Below, one piece after another: positions 1 through 8,509 of a DNA stretch of 64,000 nucleotides. Position numbers and translations under genes: made by a program. The notes under the pieces were generated by a model. It saw only the letters and a program-made list of their open reading frames with translations. It did not search any database and was not told the DNA's origin. The stretch covers positions 41,694 through 105,693 of the forward strand of contig DEZB01000025.1 in NCBI GenBank assembly GCA_002364735.1, written 5' to 3'. The stretch is from Bacteroidales bacterium UBA3143 (GTDB lineage: Bacteria; Bacteroidota; Bacteroidia; Bacteroidales; Dysgonomonadaceae). The first letter of the stretch is position 1. Each line of letters begins with the position of its first letter.

Positions 1-55
1 AAATAAAATTCGAGACCAGCCGAAAACCCAATTTCCAATCAAAGAAGAAAAAAGA

Positions 56-679
56 ATGAATAAGAAGAAAAAAGATAAAAACAGAAAGAAGACGTTGATA
101 GAATATGGAATTATTGCCGCAGTGGTTATACTACTTTATGCAACGGGCTTACACACGGAGGTAATCGGCTTTATACAACGAGGTATTCTTGCAACTGGTT
201 TAATGACTCCAAAGATTGAAGCAACACACAATAATGAAACCGAAACAGATCTAACAACGGCCTCAACCTCAACACCAGCAGATTTCAATCTCAACTTGAT
301 GGATGAGGATGGAAAAACAATCTCTTTGGCAGAATTTAAGGGTAAGGTTATTTTTATGAATATGTGGGCTACTTGGTGTCCTCCCTGTATTGCCGAAATG
401 CCAAATATAAATAAACTACACAAAGAAGTGGGAGATGAAATAGCTTTTGTGATGGTTTCTCTTGATGATGATTTTGAAACTGCCAAAGCTTTTAATAAAC
501 GCAAAGGTTACGATCTTCCTATCTACACGCTACAGAGTAATCGCCCTGCAATGTACCAATCGTCCACCGTGCCCACTACTTATGTCATTAGCGCCAATGG
601 TCAGTTGGTACTAACCCATAAGGGTATGGCCAATTATAATACTTCTGAATTTAGGGAGTTTTTAGAGGGATTGAAGTGA
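56..679 (+). CDS. TlpA/ResA-like membrane-anchored thioredoxin-fold protein
   Basis: Predicted thiol-disulfide oxidoreductase acting on the periplasmic side of the inner membrane. After a very Lys-rich N-terminus (residues 1-13) there is one hydrophobic segment at about 17-40 that should act as an uncleaved anchor. A Thr/Ser-rich linker follows (about 55-75), then a thioredoxin-like domain. The redox motif WCPPC is at residues 107-111, and the cis-Pro element is in the TVPTTYVI stretch near 168-175. WCPPC is usual in TlpA/ResA proteins that reduce cytochrome c apoprotein cysteines or other envelope thiols. The start is the first ATG after an A-rich tract. It stands alone, so its partner is not shown by context. 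Family assignment is firm; the substrate is unknown. Confidence 0.88.
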   Translation: MNKKKKDKNRKKTLIEYGIIAAVVILLYATGLHTEVIGFIQRGILATGLMTPKIEATHNNETETDLTTASTSTPADFNLNLMDEDGKTISLAEFKGKVIFMNMWATWCPPCIAEMPNINKLHKEVGDEIAFVMVSLDDDFETAKAFNKRKGYDLPIYTLQSNRPAMYQSSTVPTTYVISANGQLVLTHKGMANYNTSEFREFLEGLK

Positions 680-1024
680 TTTTATTAACTGGATAGAGAG
701 ATGGGATAAATTGATTCATATTCTTTCATAAGTTTTATATCTTTGGTATCCAAAACAACTTCTTCAATGTTACGGCAACGAAGAGCCAAGAAAAGGGTAG
801 TTACGTAAGTAATTATCCTTTTCCGATTTTTGTTGTGAACTGATTAAGTTTTATATCTTTTGATAGTTGAAACAAACAATTTTTTGTGGCAAGCGTTAAT
901 AAATGGAATAATAGAAGTAGCATTTAGCGTTTTTTGAAGCAATGCTATGTTATTCTCCGATAGTAATATCGCCAAAATACAGATTATGATTAAAAAGAAA
1001 TCACTCTAAAAAATTTTAAAGAAT
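680..1024. other. Intergenic region between the thioredoxin and sodC
   Basis: 345 bases, AT-rich, with no convincing reading frame or RNA gene. It has a match to the Bacteroidetes -7 box (TATCTTTG, 738-745) without a well-placed -33 TTG, and a similar but weaker stretch near 850. Either could contribute to sodC transcription; neither is strong. Nothing else is recognised. Confidence 0.4.
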
Positions 1025-1618
1025 ATGATTACAAAGAAATTCAGATTAAGTTTGCTTGCTACAGTTGGGCTCTTTCTCATTGTATCAGCATGTAACAGTG
1101 GTGATACTTCAAATAAACCGGTTACTAATGAAGACAATACTAATATGATAGCTCATGACAATAGTAATGATATATCAAAGGCCGTTTGTGTTTTAACCCC
1201 CACGGAAGGGAATAACGTAAAAGGGACAGTCACTTTTACACAAACAGACGCTGGGATATTAATTGTTGCAGATGTTGAAGGTTTATCTGAAGGAAACCAT
1301 GGATTCCATATTCATGAGTTTGGAGATATTTCAAAATCAGACGGAACATCAGCAGGCGGACATTTTAATCCTGACCACAAAGATCACGCCGGACCTGAAG
1401 ATGAAGTAAGGCATGCGGGTGATTTTGGTAATATCGTAGCAGACGCCAACGGAAATGCTCATTATGAGCGGGTGGATAGTCTTATATCATTTAAGGGAAC
1501 AAATAATATAATTGGAAGAGCAATTATCGTACATGCAAATGAAGATGATCTTGTTTCGCAACCTACTGGCGATGCTGGGGGACGAGTAGCTCAGGGAGTT
1601 ATTGGTATTGGAGAATAA
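1025..1618 (+). CDS. sodC: Cu/Zn superoxide dismutase, lipoprotein
   Basis: Converts superoxide to oxygen and hydrogen peroxide in the envelope. The N-terminus is a lipoprotein signal with the lipobox IVSAC (Cys23), so the enzyme should be membrane-tethered. All six metal ligands align with the classical enzyme: His95, His97, His113 (bridging), His121, His130, Asp133 and His170. They lie in the motifs GFHIHEFGD, GGHFNP, RHAGDFGN and AIIVHANEDD. The C-terminal GDAGGRVAQGVIG motif is present. The two cysteines that normally form the structural disulfide are replaced: Ile102 sits where HEFGDC is usual and Gln190 where RVACGVIG is usual. The gene is monocistronic, with a strong terminator downstream. 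Family assignment is secure; activity without the disulfide is likely but unproven. Confidence 0.93.
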   Translation: MITKKFRLSLLATVGLFLIVSACNSGDTSNKPVTNEDNTNMIAHDNSNDISKAVCVLTPTEGNNVKGTVTFTQTDAGILIVADVEGLSEGNHGFHIHEFGDISKSDGTSAGGHFNPDHKDHAGPEDEVRHAGDFGNIVADANGNAHYERVDSLISFKGTNNIIGRAIIVHANEDDLVSQPTGDAGGRVAQGVIGIGE

Positions 1619-1737
1619 GTAGAAAAAACCAACACATACTCAAATTATATACTATCCTTTACAATATAATGTAAAGAAAAAACTGATAATTGACGATGGA
1701 GTATTCTATTTTCAATTAAACAAAATATTAATCCGTA

Positions 1738-1773
1738 AAAAAACGTTCTCGAATATTCGAGGGCGTTTTTTTT
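1738..1773 (+). terminator. Rho-independent terminator after sodC
   Basis: A perfect 14-bp palindrome, CTCGAATATTCGAG (1748-1761), is extended by flanking AACG/CGTT pairing and followed by a run of eight T. It ends sodC transcription and separates it from the cas operon. Confidence 0.85.
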
Positions 1774-1908
1774 GTGTTGGTAGATTTGTTTCAAAAAACT
1801 ATTGATCTCTTTTTCAAAAATATTTTAGTATTTAGTTTGACAAAAAATAGAAAACGCAAACGCTTAATATTTTTACAAAAAAATGAATTAATATTTTCTT
1901 AATTAGCA

Positions 1909-1938
1909 TTGTTGTTAATAAAATCTTTTTTATCTTTG
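1909..1938 (+). promoter_or_regulatory. Predicted promoter of the cas operon
   Basis: TTG at 1909-1911, 19 nt, then TATCTTTG at 1931-1938. This matches the Bacteroidetes sigma consensus TTG-N19-21-TAnnTTTG. It lies in the 475-base gene-free stretch between sodC and cas6 and would give a 5' untranslated leader of about 150 nt. No open frame is seen in that leader beyond a five-codon ATG at 2079 that ends before cas6. Confidence 0.55.
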
Positions 1939-2093
1939 GAAAACAAAGTTTAAATGATGTTTTTAAAAAGCATATAATATAACTTGCATTTTAGTGTATA
2001 TATGATAAGTAACGATGTAGTCAGATAGCTACAAATTTAAACTATAAACTAATTAACGAAAAAACGCAACAATAATCTAATGGGTAATAGTAT

Positions 2094-2759
2094 ATGAGAA
2101 TCATCTTAAAATCTACACAAAACAGGACTGAAGTTCCTTTTAATTACCAGAAATATCTTATTGGTGTTCTACACAAGTGGTTGGGTCAAAATGAAATTCA
2201 CGATAACATCTCACTTCATTCTTTTTCGTGGTTAAAAAATGGGAAGCAAGAAGGCAATGGCTTAAACTTTAGAAATGGATCTTCATGGTTCATAAGTTTT
2301 CACGATGAAAAATATGTGAGGAAAATAGTTGCTTCAATACTAAATGATCCAGATATGTTTCATGGGATGAAAATCAGAGATATTCAAATTGAGCCTCAAC
2401 AGAAGTGGGAAAATAGTGAATATAGCTTTCGGATAGCAAGCCCAATTCTTATTAAAAGGAATATTGCTTTTAGTAACATAAAGTTTTACACTTATGAAGA
2501 TGCTGAAAGTGAAGAATTAATGACGGAAACGTTGAAATATAAAATGTATGATGCCGGTCTACCTGAAGACCAATCTTTATGTGTGAAGTTTGACATGAGC
2601 TATTATAACAAAAAAATAAAATTAGTAGATATTCATGGTATAAAAAATAAATGTAGCATGTGTCCTATTATAATTAAAGGGAAGTCAGACTCAATAGCTT
2701 TTGCAAGAAATGTGGGAATAGGAAACTCAACAGGCTCAGGCTTTGGGTCTATTTATTAA
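2094..2759 (+). CDS. cas6: Cas6 CRISPR RNA endoribonuclease
   Basis: Processes the long CRISPR transcript by cutting inside each repeat, leaving an 8-nt 5' handle on every crRNA (here expected to be AUUGAAAU). The 221-residue length and the C-terminal glycine-rich signature GIGNSTGSGFGSIY are typical of Cas6 RAMP proteins, as is the N-terminal beta-strand with a Phe-Asn-Tyr motif. The catalytic residue cannot be named from sequence alone because it varies across Cas6 families. It is the first gene of the interference module. The only upstream ATG (2079) meets a stop after five codons, so 2094 is the likely start. The 3' end is close to cas5. Confidence 0.88.
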   Translation: MRIILKSTQNRTEVPFNYQKYLIGVLHKWLGQNEIHDNISLHSFSWLKNGKQEGNGLNFRNGSSWFISFHDEKYVRKIVASILNDPDMFHGMKIRDIQIEPQQKWENSEYSFRIASPILIKRNIAFSNIKFYTYEDAESEELMTETLKYKMYDAGLPEDQSLCVKFDMSYYNKKIKLVDIHGIKNKCSMCPIIIKGKSDSIAFARNVGIGNSTGSGFGSIY

Positions 2760-2778
2760 TCAATTAACCATAGATGAT

Positions 2779-3357
2779 ATGTTTTATATCGTAAAATATA
2801 CAGGCCCTTTTGGTTTTATAAAACCTTGGACCGCAGTGAGGGATAGTGAGACATACTCCCAGCAATTTCTTACACCGTCTATTGTAGAAGGAATAGAAAA
2901 GAAACTATTCCCGGAACTACTCAACGAAGATGGAATAAAAAAGATAAAAGGGTATCGCTTATCCTATAGTCATATTTCACAACAACAAGAAGTGACTCAA
3001 GCAAGAGGCTGGAACTCTACAAAAAAAGGGAAGCAGTTTTTATTTGAACGATCCAGTTCAATACTAACAAGAGGTGTGCTAATTGAGCCGATATTACATT
3101 TAGCGTTTGACAATTTAGACGATGCTCAAGTTGCACTTAAGCAACATATATGTCTTTGTAGAAATGAAGATGTACTATTACCCGAAAACATAGAAGAAAT
3201 AAACAAAAGTGACTTTTGCAACGAAGAACGTTTTCCTGGTTTTGAATTAATATTTGAAAGGAATGAGAAGTCTTTTAAAGTAGGATTTGACAGAAAAACA
3301 GGATTGTCAATGTATGGTTGGTTAAATATAATTGGAACTCCAATAAAAAGTTTCTAA
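2779..3357 (+). CDS. cas5: Cas5 of a divergent type I system
   Basis: Predicted small RAMP subunit of Cascade that caps the 5' handle of the crRNA. The N-terminal strand FYIVKYTGPFGFIKPWTAVR fits a Cas5 first strand and loop (hydrophobic strand, then GPFG..KPWT). Position between cas6 and cas3 supports the call. The frame is open from an ATG at 2743, which overlaps cas6 by 17 nt. The ATG at 2779 places the start just before the first strand and 19 nt after the cas6 stop, so I prefer it (192 aa). The sequence is far from common Cas5 proteins and may match the Bacteroidales PGING-subtype Cas5p family, which I cannot check here. Its 3' end overlaps the possible TTG start of cas3. Confidence 0.72.
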   Translation: MFYIVKYTGPFGFIKPWTAVRDSETYSQQFLTPSIVEGIEKKLFPELLNEDGIKKIKGYRLSYSHISQQQEVTQARGWNSTKKGKQFLFERSSSILTRGVLIEPILHLAFDNLDDAQVALKQHICLCRNEDVLLPENIEEINKSDFCNEERFPGFELIFERNEKSFKVGFDRKTGLSMYGWLNIIGTPIKSF

Positions 3358-5504
3358 CGGTGGCACAGTTATTTGCTAAATCTGGTCCTGAATGGACATC
3401 ATTATTTGATCATTTAAAGCATGTTGCAATGACAGCTGAGATGTTTGCAAACCATTTCAAGATGGATATTCAGATAGCAAGAAGTGGTGCTATTATGCAT
3501 GATATCGGAAAAGCACATCCAGTGTTTCAAAAAAGATTGATGAAGCAACGCAGACCATCTGACACTCCTTTTCGACATGAAATTGCCTCTTTGTTCTTTT
3601 TGTCTTTGTTTCCGATTGATATGACAGACCAATTAATAGAAATGGTAGTAGGGCATCACAAATCAGTTAAGAATGATGTGGGAAAATTGGGCTTACTTGA
3701 CTTAGAAGAGGAATACGAATATATAAACTTTCACCTCGGCAAATGGGAAGAATGGAGTTTATATGCTTCTAAGCTACTTTTTGAGCTTGATGTGCCTGTA
3801 AAAAGCATATCACGACAAGAAGCATTGGATAATTTAAATTATTGTATTGAGTACTGCGAAAGAAAAACTAAAGAAAGAGGCTATTCAGAATGGAAAGGAT
3901 TATTGATGGGCGCTGATCATTTTGCCTCAGCATTGATTAACAATACCGAGTGCTATTTATCTAACCTATTCGTAAAACCAAATCTCAGCTTCTATAATAG
4001 AGAACATCCATTGTATCCCCTTTCTCTTATGGATGCATCATCAAACAAGCAACACACCATTGTAGTGGCATCGACAGGAGCGGGAAAAACAGATTATCTA
4101 TTTCGTCGTTGCAAAGATAGAGTGTTTTACACATTACCATTTCAAGCATCAATCAATGCAATGTTTAAACGAGTGGGGAGCGATTTAGAAAACTATAATC
4201 CTAACCTTGATATACGTGTACTGCATTCTACCTCTAAAATAGTGAAAAGAAAAAACAGTGAGGAAGAAAGTGTCTTGCAAGGACTGATGGGTTCTTCAAT
4301 AAAAATATTAACCCCCCATCAACTTTCTGCTTTAGCTTTTGGAATGAATGGTTTTGAAGCCTTATTATTAGATTTAAAAGGTTGTGACGTAATTCTTGAC
4401 GAAGTACATACTTATTCTGGAGTTTCACAAGCTATAGTTCTAAAATTAGTAGAGATTTTGGCTAAGATTGAATGTCGCATCCACATAGGAACTGCCACAA
4501 TGCCCACTATTCTCTACAAGAGAATTAAAAACATTTTAGGAAACGACGTTCTTGAAGTAAATCTTTCAGATGAAGAAAAAGATAGATTTGATAGACACAT
4601 TTGCTACAAACTAAACTCGTTTGATGAATCAAAAGTAATTATTGATAAAGCTGTTATCAATAAACAGAAAGTGTTGATAGTTCTTAATACAGTAAAAGAA
4701 GCACAACAGGTTTATGAATATATAAAAGAAGAAGATAAATACCATAACACTCCCACTCTTTTATTACACAGCAGATTTAAACGTAGCGACAGAAACGAGA
4801 AAGAAAGGCAATTGATTGGCATAAATGAAAATGAAGACTCATTATATACTTTCAATACTTCAAATGAAGCATGCATAGTAATCTCCACTCAAATTGTAGA
4901 GGTAAGCTTAGATATCAGCTTTGATGTAATGATAACTGAATGTGCTCCGTTAGATGCATTGATTCAGCGATTTGGCAGAATTAACCGCAAGCGAAATTTA
5001 AATACCATAGGTCAATTAAAGCCTGTCTATATTATTGCACCACCAGCTGATTTAAAAACAGATAGACCATATAATTTAGAGATTTTAAAAAAATCATTTG
5101 AGGTGTTGAGTGATGATAAACCTATACGTGAAAGGAATATACAGAAGAAAATAGATAATGTTTTTACATCAATAGATTTTTTGAATATTGAGGAGCATGC
5201 TGTATTTAAAACAGATGGAAGGGTTACAATTGATTATCTTACGCATAATAGTAAAGCAATCTTATTTGATTTACTCAAAATTGACAGTGTTTCCTGCATT
5301 CTTGAAAGCGATCTATATGCATATGAAGAAGGTGATTTTGAGAGTCGCCTTTTACTTGAAATTCCCATTTACTACTATGCAGTTGCAAAAATGAGACAAT
5401 CTACGAAAGGTAACGAACCCTTTATTGTTGCAGATGCTGCGTATTCCCCGGATCTGGGTTTGAATGTGAATAAAATAAATCAAAACATAGGAGTTATAAT
5501 ATGA
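3318..5504 (+). CDS. cas3: Cas3 HD nuclease-helicase
   Basis: Effector of type I interference: it unwinds and degrades DNA marked by Cascade. The N-terminal HD nuclease has His32/His35, HDIGK (61-65), His113/His114 and Asp200. The superfamily 2 helicase follows with Walker A STGAGKT (252-258), the DEVH box (361-364), motif III GTATMP (391-396) and motif VI QRFGRINR (550-557). Length (728) is normal. No ATG precedes the HD domain, so translation must start at a rare codon: TTG at 3318 (used for this numbering, overlapping cas5 by 40 nt) or GTG at 3360, two bases after the cas5 stop. Translational coupling to cas5 is likely either way. The stop overlaps the cas8 start as ATGA. Confidence 0.93.
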   Translation: MVKYNWNSNKKFLTVAQLFAKSGPEWTSLFDHLKHVAMTAEMFANHFKMDIQIARSGAIMHDIGKAHPVFQKRLMKQRRPSDTPFRHEIASLFFLSLFPIDMTDQLIEMVVGHHKSVKNDVGKLGLLDLEEEYEYINFHLGKWEEWSLYASKLLFELDVPVKSISRQEALDNLNYCIEYCERKTKERGYSEWKGLLMGADHFASALINNTECYLSNLFVKPNLSFYNREHPLYPLSLMDASSNKQHTIVVASTGAGKTDYLFRRCKDRVFYTLPFQASINAMFKRVGSDLENYNPNLDIRVLHSTSKIVKRKNSEEESVLQGLMGSSIKILTPHQLSALAFGMNGFEALLLDLKGCDVILDEVHTYSGVSQAIVLKLVEILAKIECRIHIGTATMPTILYKRIKNILGNDVLEVNLSDEEKDRFDRHICYKLNSFDESKVIIDKAVINKQKVLIVLNTVKEAQQVYEYIKEEDKYHNTPTLLLHSRFKRSDRNEKERQLIGINENEDSLYTFNTSNEACIVISTQIVEVSLDISFDVMITECAPLDALIQRFGRINRKRNLNTIGQLKPVYIIAPPADLKTDRPYNLEILKKSFEVLSDDKPIRERNIQKKIDNVFTSIDFLNIEEHAVFKTDGRVTIDYLTHNSKAILFDLLKIDSVSCILESDLYAYEEGDFESRLLLEIPIYYYAVAKMRQSTKGNEPFIVADAAYSPDLGLNVNKINQNIGVII

Positions 5505-6817
5505 TAACAACAGTAATAGGACGCACATTCTTAAAAGCGTACAATAAAAAATTCAACTTGAGCTATACATCAAAAGATTTTTTTGAGAATGAGTATTTTG
5601 AGTTGTTTTTCAACCATGCAAAATATATGCAATGGGTTACTAACTCTCCTTTTGTGCAAATGAAAAAAGGGCAAAAACCATTTTTACTTACAGAAGAGGA
5701 GAGAAAAGAAAAACTACAAGGGTTATATGAAAAAGCTTCAAATGAATTGCCTGATGCCAGTTTTGCGCTTGGATATCCAGCATCGGAAACTAAGACATTT
5801 GCAACCACATCAGGATTGGTGTCGGATTTGCAAATTAAAGTAAATGAAGAAGATATATACTTTTCATGGATAGGTTCAGGATTAGGTATAGGAGTTGCTG
5901 GAGGATATAATTTTTTGATAGATGATGAGACCATTTTACTGGAAACATTCAATGGTTGGAAACACTATCGAAAATACCTTAATGATACATCATTGGTAAA
6001 ATTACGAGGCAATCAAATAAATTCATGGAATGGTCAATGGCTTACATATAAGTTAGGTAAAAACTTCCAATCTGATTTTGATTTCACAAGATTAGAATCA
6101 GAAGGTGTTTTTGTTTTAGGTACTGACAATATAGAAGTGAAAACTGTTAATTGGTCAAACCTGTTCTTTAGCCTTTCGAGACTTTATTCTGAAGGTAACT
6201 TGAACTCCTACATTTACAGCTTTGGACAGACCAACAAAACCCTTGGTTTTATACCTATTTATTTAAAGTCTGGAACACGATTGATTGACGTTTGGAAACA
6301 GCTTTATCAAAATGCAGAGATCTTTTCAAGTAAAGAGTTTCAAGAGTTATTTGGTATGCATATCAAGCGTGCATGCGAGTTAGGTAGTATCGGTTTGCAA
6401 GCTCTTCGCCCACATGGACTAAAAGACTACATGAAAAACGAAAAGAACCTTTCGTTCAGAAAAGAAAAAGAAATAATAATATATCAATCTTATAAAACTT
6501 GGTTATACGCTATGTTATCAAAAAACAAAGAAGAAATTACAGATTATACATTGGAATTAGCAGAGCTAATTCAACGGTATAGAAAAGGAGCTACTGGGAC
6601 AGAAAGAAAAAACCTTATTGAGAAGGAACTCTGGGGTGCATCATCTAAAAGAAACTTCATAACTGCCTTAACAGAAATGATTAAAGGTCTAACAAATGAA
6701 GATTTAAAAAAATTAAAAACTTTAAAAGATGAAGTTCATTTAATGACTAACGAGGAGTTTGGATATTTCAAAACTCTTTTGAAATTTGATTATGCATATA
6801 TAGAAAAAAACAATTAA
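5501..6817 (+). CDS. cas8: Cas8-like large subunit of the Cascade complex
   Basis: Predicted large subunit that recognises the PAM and helps load target DNA. The assignment rests mainly on position (between cas3 and cas7), length (438 aa) and absence of any other candidate. The sequence has a mixed alpha/beta N-terminal part with a Gly-rich stretch near 125-133 (GSGLGIGVAGG) and a helical C-terminal third rich in Lys and Glu, as expected when the small subunit is fused to the large one. No zinc-finger Cys motif of classical Cas8b is visible. It may belong to the Csp2 family of the Bacteroidales PGING subtype; a profile search would decide. It overlaps cas3 by 4 nt, so expression is coupled. 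Confidence 0.68.
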   Translation: MITTVIGRTFLKAYNKKFNLSYTSKDFFENEYFELFFNHAKYMQWVTNSPFVQMKKGQKPFLLTEEERKEKLQGLYEKASNELPDASFALGYPASETKTFATTSGLVSDLQIKVNEEDIYFSWIGSGLGIGVAGGYNFLIDDETILLETFNGWKHYRKYLNDTSLVKLRGNQINSWNGQWLTYKLGKNFQSDFDFTRLESEGVFVLGTDNIEVKTVNWSNLFFSLSRLYSEGNLNSYIYSFGQTNKTLGFIPIYLKSGTRLIDVWKQLYQNAEIFSSKEFQELFGMHIKRACELGSIGLQALRPHGLKDYMKNEKNLSFRKEKEIIIYQSYKTWLYAMLSKNKEEITDYTLELAELIQRYRKGATGTERKNLIEKELWGASSKRNFITALTEMIKGLTNEDLKKLKTLKDEVHLMTNEEFGYFKTLLKFDYAYIEKNN

Positions 6818-6835
6818 TACAAAAAACATATCGTT

Positions 6836-7891
6836 ATGAATACAATTTACATTAGGACATTAAAAAGAGCAGAACATACTGTATTCTGCGTATCTGATGG
6901 GCAGAAATATTATTATGATACACAATTTAATCGTAGAATTCCATTTTCAAGTGGTCAGCAAGTAAAGCGATCAATAATAGATTCAATTTGTGATGAGTTG
7001 GATGAGATACCCAGTCCAACAACATTTTTATTTGATGTTACAAAACAAAAAGAATTAAAAGAGGGCGAAGTATATGGCACATGCGACCCTACTTATGTAG
7101 ATCAACTATTTGGTGGTTGGATGAAGGCTGCCAAAGGAGGAAAAGAACGAACCTTGAAAAGAAGAAGTCCTCTTTCAATATCAGCCATGCGCGGATTGCA
7201 CCCCCTCTTAGCTGGACTAAATAATGAGAATGCATCTTTTGACAGAAGTGATAGACCTAATAATACAGTGATTGTACGCGATTCAGATGGAAATGAATTA
7301 TCTGAAGATGAAATTACAGAGTTCTTACTGGGCAAAGATAGAAGCCTAAGTAGAAAATGGATTCCTGAAAACAGCCGAGCATCTGGATTATTTGTTTCAG
7401 ACATTGCAATTGATTTAAGGAGATTATTTTGTGTTTCCACCAGTTCATTAGAACCTGAAATGACACAGGAAACTATTGACAAACTCAAAGAGAACAACTG
7501 GACACCTTCTGAAAATGTGTTTGGTGAGTGTTTGGTAGCTCCAAAAGAATTAAGAGAAAAATGGGCAAAAGGTTTAGCAAAAGCAATTGTTGATTGGAAG
7601 ATAACTTCGAATCAATCACGTACTTTTAGTTTAATGGATACGCTTGCAATTGCTATAAGCGACAACGCTAATCTTCTTGGTGGAAGCATTCGAGCAAAAT
7701 TATCAGAAGAAGATTCGAATAAGGCAGAGCCTATTATAGACGAAACTTTGAATGGCGTTGATACTTTTATTACACTGCAAGCTGGTGGATACATCCAAAC
7801 TAAAGGTGAAAAAGCAGATGCGCTGGAAAAAGCAGAACAAAAAATATATAAATTAATAATGTCTTTTGATTACGAAGGGAAAATTAAATAG
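6836..7891 (+). CDS. cas7: Cas7-family Cascade backbone protein
   Basis: Predicted backbone subunit that polymerises along the crRNA spacer. A DevR/Cas7-like N-terminal pattern is visible: a short strand (TIYIRTLKRAEH) followed by RRIPFSSGQQVKRSIIDS near residues 33-50, the element that packs against crRNA in Cas7 proteins. The length (351 aa) and a late Gly-rich strand (ITLQAGGYIQTKG) also fit. It is the last gene of the interference module. It is followed by a terminator-like hairpin at 7907-7944 that separates it from cas4-cas1-cas2. The Csp1 label of the PGING subtype may apply, but I cannot verify it. Confidence 0.75.
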   Translation: MNTIYIRTLKRAEHTVFCVSDGQKYYYDTQFNRRIPFSSGQQVKRSIIDSICDELDEIPSPTTFLFDVTKQKELKEGEVYGTCDPTYVDQLFGGWMKAAKGGKERTLKRRSPLSISAMRGLHPLLAGLNNENASFDRSDRPNNTVIVRDSDGNELSEDEITEFLLGKDRSLSRKWIPENSRASGLFVSDIAIDLRRLFCVSTSSLEPEMTQETIDKLKENNWTPSENVFGECLVAPKELREKWAKGLAKAIVDWKITSNQSRTFSLMDTLAIAISDNANLLGGSIRAKLSEEDSNKAEPIIDETLNGVDTFITLQAGGYIQTKGEKADALEKAEQKIYKLIMSFDYEGKIK

Positions 7892-7906
7892 ACATATGTG
7901 AGATTG

Positions 7907-7944
7907 AATGAGAATTAAATGTCAGCCTTTGATTCTCATTTTTT
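7907..7944 (+). terminator. Terminator-like hairpin between cas7 and cas4
   Basis: A perfect 9-bp stem, AATGAGAAT (7907-7915) and ATTCTCATT (7932-7940), with a 16-nt loop, running into a T tract that ends at 7944. It sits inside the 100-nt gap separating the interference genes from the adaptation genes. It could attenuate read-through into cas4-cas1-cas2. Confidence 0.55.
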
Positions 7945-7991
7945 GCAACTTCCATTTTAATTAAAGATTTACATAGTAGAATTAATAATAT

Positions 7992-8498
7992 ATGCACATT
8001 ACTGGCACTAAATTCAACTACTATCAAGTCTGCAAACGGAAGCTTTGGCTTTTTGCCAACGGAATAAATATGGAGCACACTTCCGATTTGGTCTATGACG
8101 GTAAACTAATCCATGAAAGCACTTATCCGCAGCGTTCGGAACGTTACGAGGAAATAGAAATTGAAGGTATAAAGATTGATTTCTATGATGCACGCAATAA
8201 AGTTATTCATGAAATTAAACGCTCGAACAAGGTGGAGAAAGCTCATGAATGGCAAGTGAAGTATTATATGTACGTATTAGAGCGCAATGGAATTGAAGAA
8301 GTGACTGCAATTTTGGAATATCCTACTATGCGGCATACTGCCGAAGTAATTTTTACAGATGCAGATAGAGATTATATTCGAAAAACTGAAAAAGAAATTA
8401 TTAAGCTTATTCAATCAGAAGAATGTCCTCCCACGATAAATGCAAAAATATGCAAGAGTTGTAGTTATTATGAGTTTTGCTATGTCAATGAAGAATAA
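7992..8498 (+). CDS. cas4: Cas4 Fe-S exonuclease of the adaptation module
   Basis: Trims prespacers and helps select PAM-adjacent DNA before Cas1-Cas2 integration. The PD-(D/E)XK nuclease core is visible as Asp63 (KIDFYD), Glu74 and Lys76 (HEIKRS) with the QVKYYMY motif at 88-94. The four iron-sulfur cysteines are Cys14 (YYQVCKRKLW), Cys154, Cys157 and Cys163. The length (168 aa) is usual for stand-alone Cas4. It is followed 11 nt later by cas1. Confidence 0.93.
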   Translation: MHITGTKFNYYQVCKRKLWLFANGINMEHTSDLVYDGKLIHESTYPQRSERYEEIEIEGIKIDFYDARNKVIHEIKRSNKVEKAHEWQVKYYMYVLERNGIEEVTAILEYPTMRHTAEVIFTDADRDYIRKTEKEIIKLIQSEECPPTINAKICKSCSYYEFCYVNEE

Positions 8499-8509
8499 AT
8501 TTATTGATT

